Notes under the pieces: model-generated
Seen by the model: the letters and a program-made list of their open reading frames with translations, nothing else
Told to the model about the DNA's origin: nothing
Database searches by the model: none
Made by a program: the position numbers and the translations under genes
Shown here: positions 63,409 to 64,000 of the stretch, in pieces
Layout: every line of letters starts with the position of its first letter
How positions within the stretch are numbered: position 1 is the first letter of the stretch
From: Candidatus Xiphinematobacter sp.
GTDB lineage: Bacteria > Verrucomicrobiota > Verrucomicrobiia > Chthoniobacterales > Xiphinematobacteraceae
Assembly (NCBI GenBank): GCA_016766635.1
Contig: CP068473.1
Coordinates: forward strand, 124,001-188,000
Length of the DNA: 64,000 bases
Direction of reading: 5' to 3'

Positions 63409-64000
63409 ATGTCGTCTCTTCCAATACGGACTACCTTGCAGGGCAACTCTCAACCGCTGGGTTCCTTTGCTTGGACACTTTCTTCCGTAACAAGGAAAAT
63501 CGTCGTCGCTCTTACTGGAATTATTCTTCTATCCTTCCTGTTCGGGCATTTGTTGGGAAACTTGACTGTGTATATGGGACCTGGCTGGACTAACAGCTAT
63601 GGGAAGCATCTACGAGATTTTTGGCCTTTCCTCTGGATGGTTCGGATCGTTCTGTTAGTGGCAGGCTTCTTTCATGTCTATTTCGCCGCGGTCCTATGGA
63701 GGAGAGCTGCAAAGGCTACTATTAAAAATGTTTTTCGCACACACATTCAAACAAAGTTCTTTAACCGTACAGTACGGCTGAGCGGGGTCAGCGTCTTTAT
63801 CTTTGTCTTGTTTCATCTTTGCCATTTCACATGGGGGCTTGTGCAGCCTGCGTATGCACATTTAAAGACCCCTGAGGGGGAACGTGATATCTTCAGCATG
63901 GTTGCTCATGGATTTCGTAATCCCTTCATTGCCTGGCTATACGTTATTGGGCTTTTCCTGCTTACTCTCCATCTAAGTCACGGTGTTGGAAGCCTCTTCC
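63409..64000 (+). CDS. sdhC: Succinate dehydrogenase cytochrome b558 subunit, 3' truncated by window
   Basis: The frame from ATG 63409 stays open to the right edge (~197 codons). It begins with about 25 polar residues, then transmembrane helices: VTRKIVVALTGIILLSFLFGHLLGN, MVRIVLLVAGFFHVYFAAVLW, RLSGVSVFIFVLFHLCHFTWG and GFRNPFIAWLYVIGLFLLTLHLSHG. The His residues in GHLLGN, FFHVY, LFHLCHF and LHLSHG are the heme ligands of the two-heme Bacillus/Bacteroides-type subunit. sdhA and sdhB should follow outside the window. Confidence 0.92.
   Translation, partial: MSSLPIRTTLQGNSQPLGSFAWTLSSVTRKIVVALTGIILLSFLFGHLLGNLTVYMGPGWTNSYGKHLRDFWPFLWMVRIVLLVAGFFHVYFAAVLWRRAAKATIKNVFRTHIQTKFFNRTVRLSGVSVFIFVLFHLCHFTWGLVQPAYAHLKTPEGERDIFSMVAHGFRNPFIAWLYVIGLFLLTLHLSHGVGSLF

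Noticed and set aside
1-64000. CRISPR arrays, insertion sequences, rRNA, tmRNA, RNase P RNA, 4.5S RNA
   Set aside because: Looked for by eye (regular spaced repeats, transposase-like proteins, conserved RNA motifs) on both strands; nothing supportable was found.

Overview
The window is bacterial chromosome, most likely from a member of the Verrucomicrobiota. The grounds are a DUF4912 protein together with a GH57 branching enzyme, a flotillin-like FloA/NfeD pair with a small conserved partner, SufT, FabV as enoyl reductase, a short YxxFAG-type conserved protein, a B. subtilis-type cytochrome b558 SdhC, and the look of EF-Tu, L28 and RNase PH. LPS biosynthesis (hldD) implies a Gram-negative envelope. 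Several non-coding spacers of 0.5 to 1.3 kb lie among otherwise tightly packed operons, which would fit a host-associated genome losing genes; a Xiphinematobacter-like symbiont is one possibility. The placement rests on family resemblance only, since no rRNA gene is present.

Layout. 0-2 kb: the 3' end of a murJ-like flippase gene faces a folD / lysophospholipid-acyltransferase-like pair. 2.4-4.8 kb: the translation/transcription block tRNA-Thr, tuf, tRNA-Trp, secE, nusG. Instead of rplK/rplA, a compact type III secretion operon follows (4.9-14.3 kb): a small STAS-like protein, then sctJ, K, L, N, O, P, Q, R, S, T and U, mostly with overlapping stop and start codons. sctV, sctC, sctD, needle, rod, translocon and effector genes are not here. 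A lysine-2,3-aminomutase-like radical SAM gene follows, then about 1.4 kb with no convincing gene.

17-21 kb: pyruvate (2-oxo acid) dehydrogenase E1-alpha, E1-beta and E2. 21-26 kb: glycogen phosphorylase, a TIM-barrel epimerase-like protein, a RibD-type reductase and a metallo-beta-lactamase-fold hydrolase. 26-33.6 kb: sugar nucleotidyltransferase, tRNA-Thr, lepA, lepB, a LysM lipoprotein, an M20 peptidase, tRNA-Val and hldD. 33.9-42.8 kb: GH57 branching enzyme, nusB-ribH-ribBA-ctp on the minus strand, another MBL hydrolase and the DUF4912 protein. 42.9-46 kb: small conserved protein, rpmB, rph, tRNA-Pro, sufT. 46.6-52.4 kb: fabV, aroB, yebC, rho and a methylguanine methyltransferase. 53.7-64 kb: zwf, rpsA, a glutaredoxin-like gene, der and pgsA (minus), a squalene/phytoene synthase, the nfeD-floA operon, and the 5' part of sdhC at the right edge.

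Functional picture: central carbon entry (PDH, Zwf, SdhC), glycogen storage and use (GlgP, GH57 branching enzyme, probably DUF4912), riboflavin synthesis (RibBA, RibH, a stand-alone RibD reductase domain), aromatic amino-acid synthesis (AroB), phospholipid and LPS synthesis, and the core export gate of an injectisome. Two genome-wide traits stand out: many genes start without a visible Shine-Dalgarno sequence, and several spacers hold perfect or near-perfect short tandem duplications, some touching start codons. No insertion sequence, prophage, CRISPR array, rRNA, tmRNA or RNase P RNA was seen.
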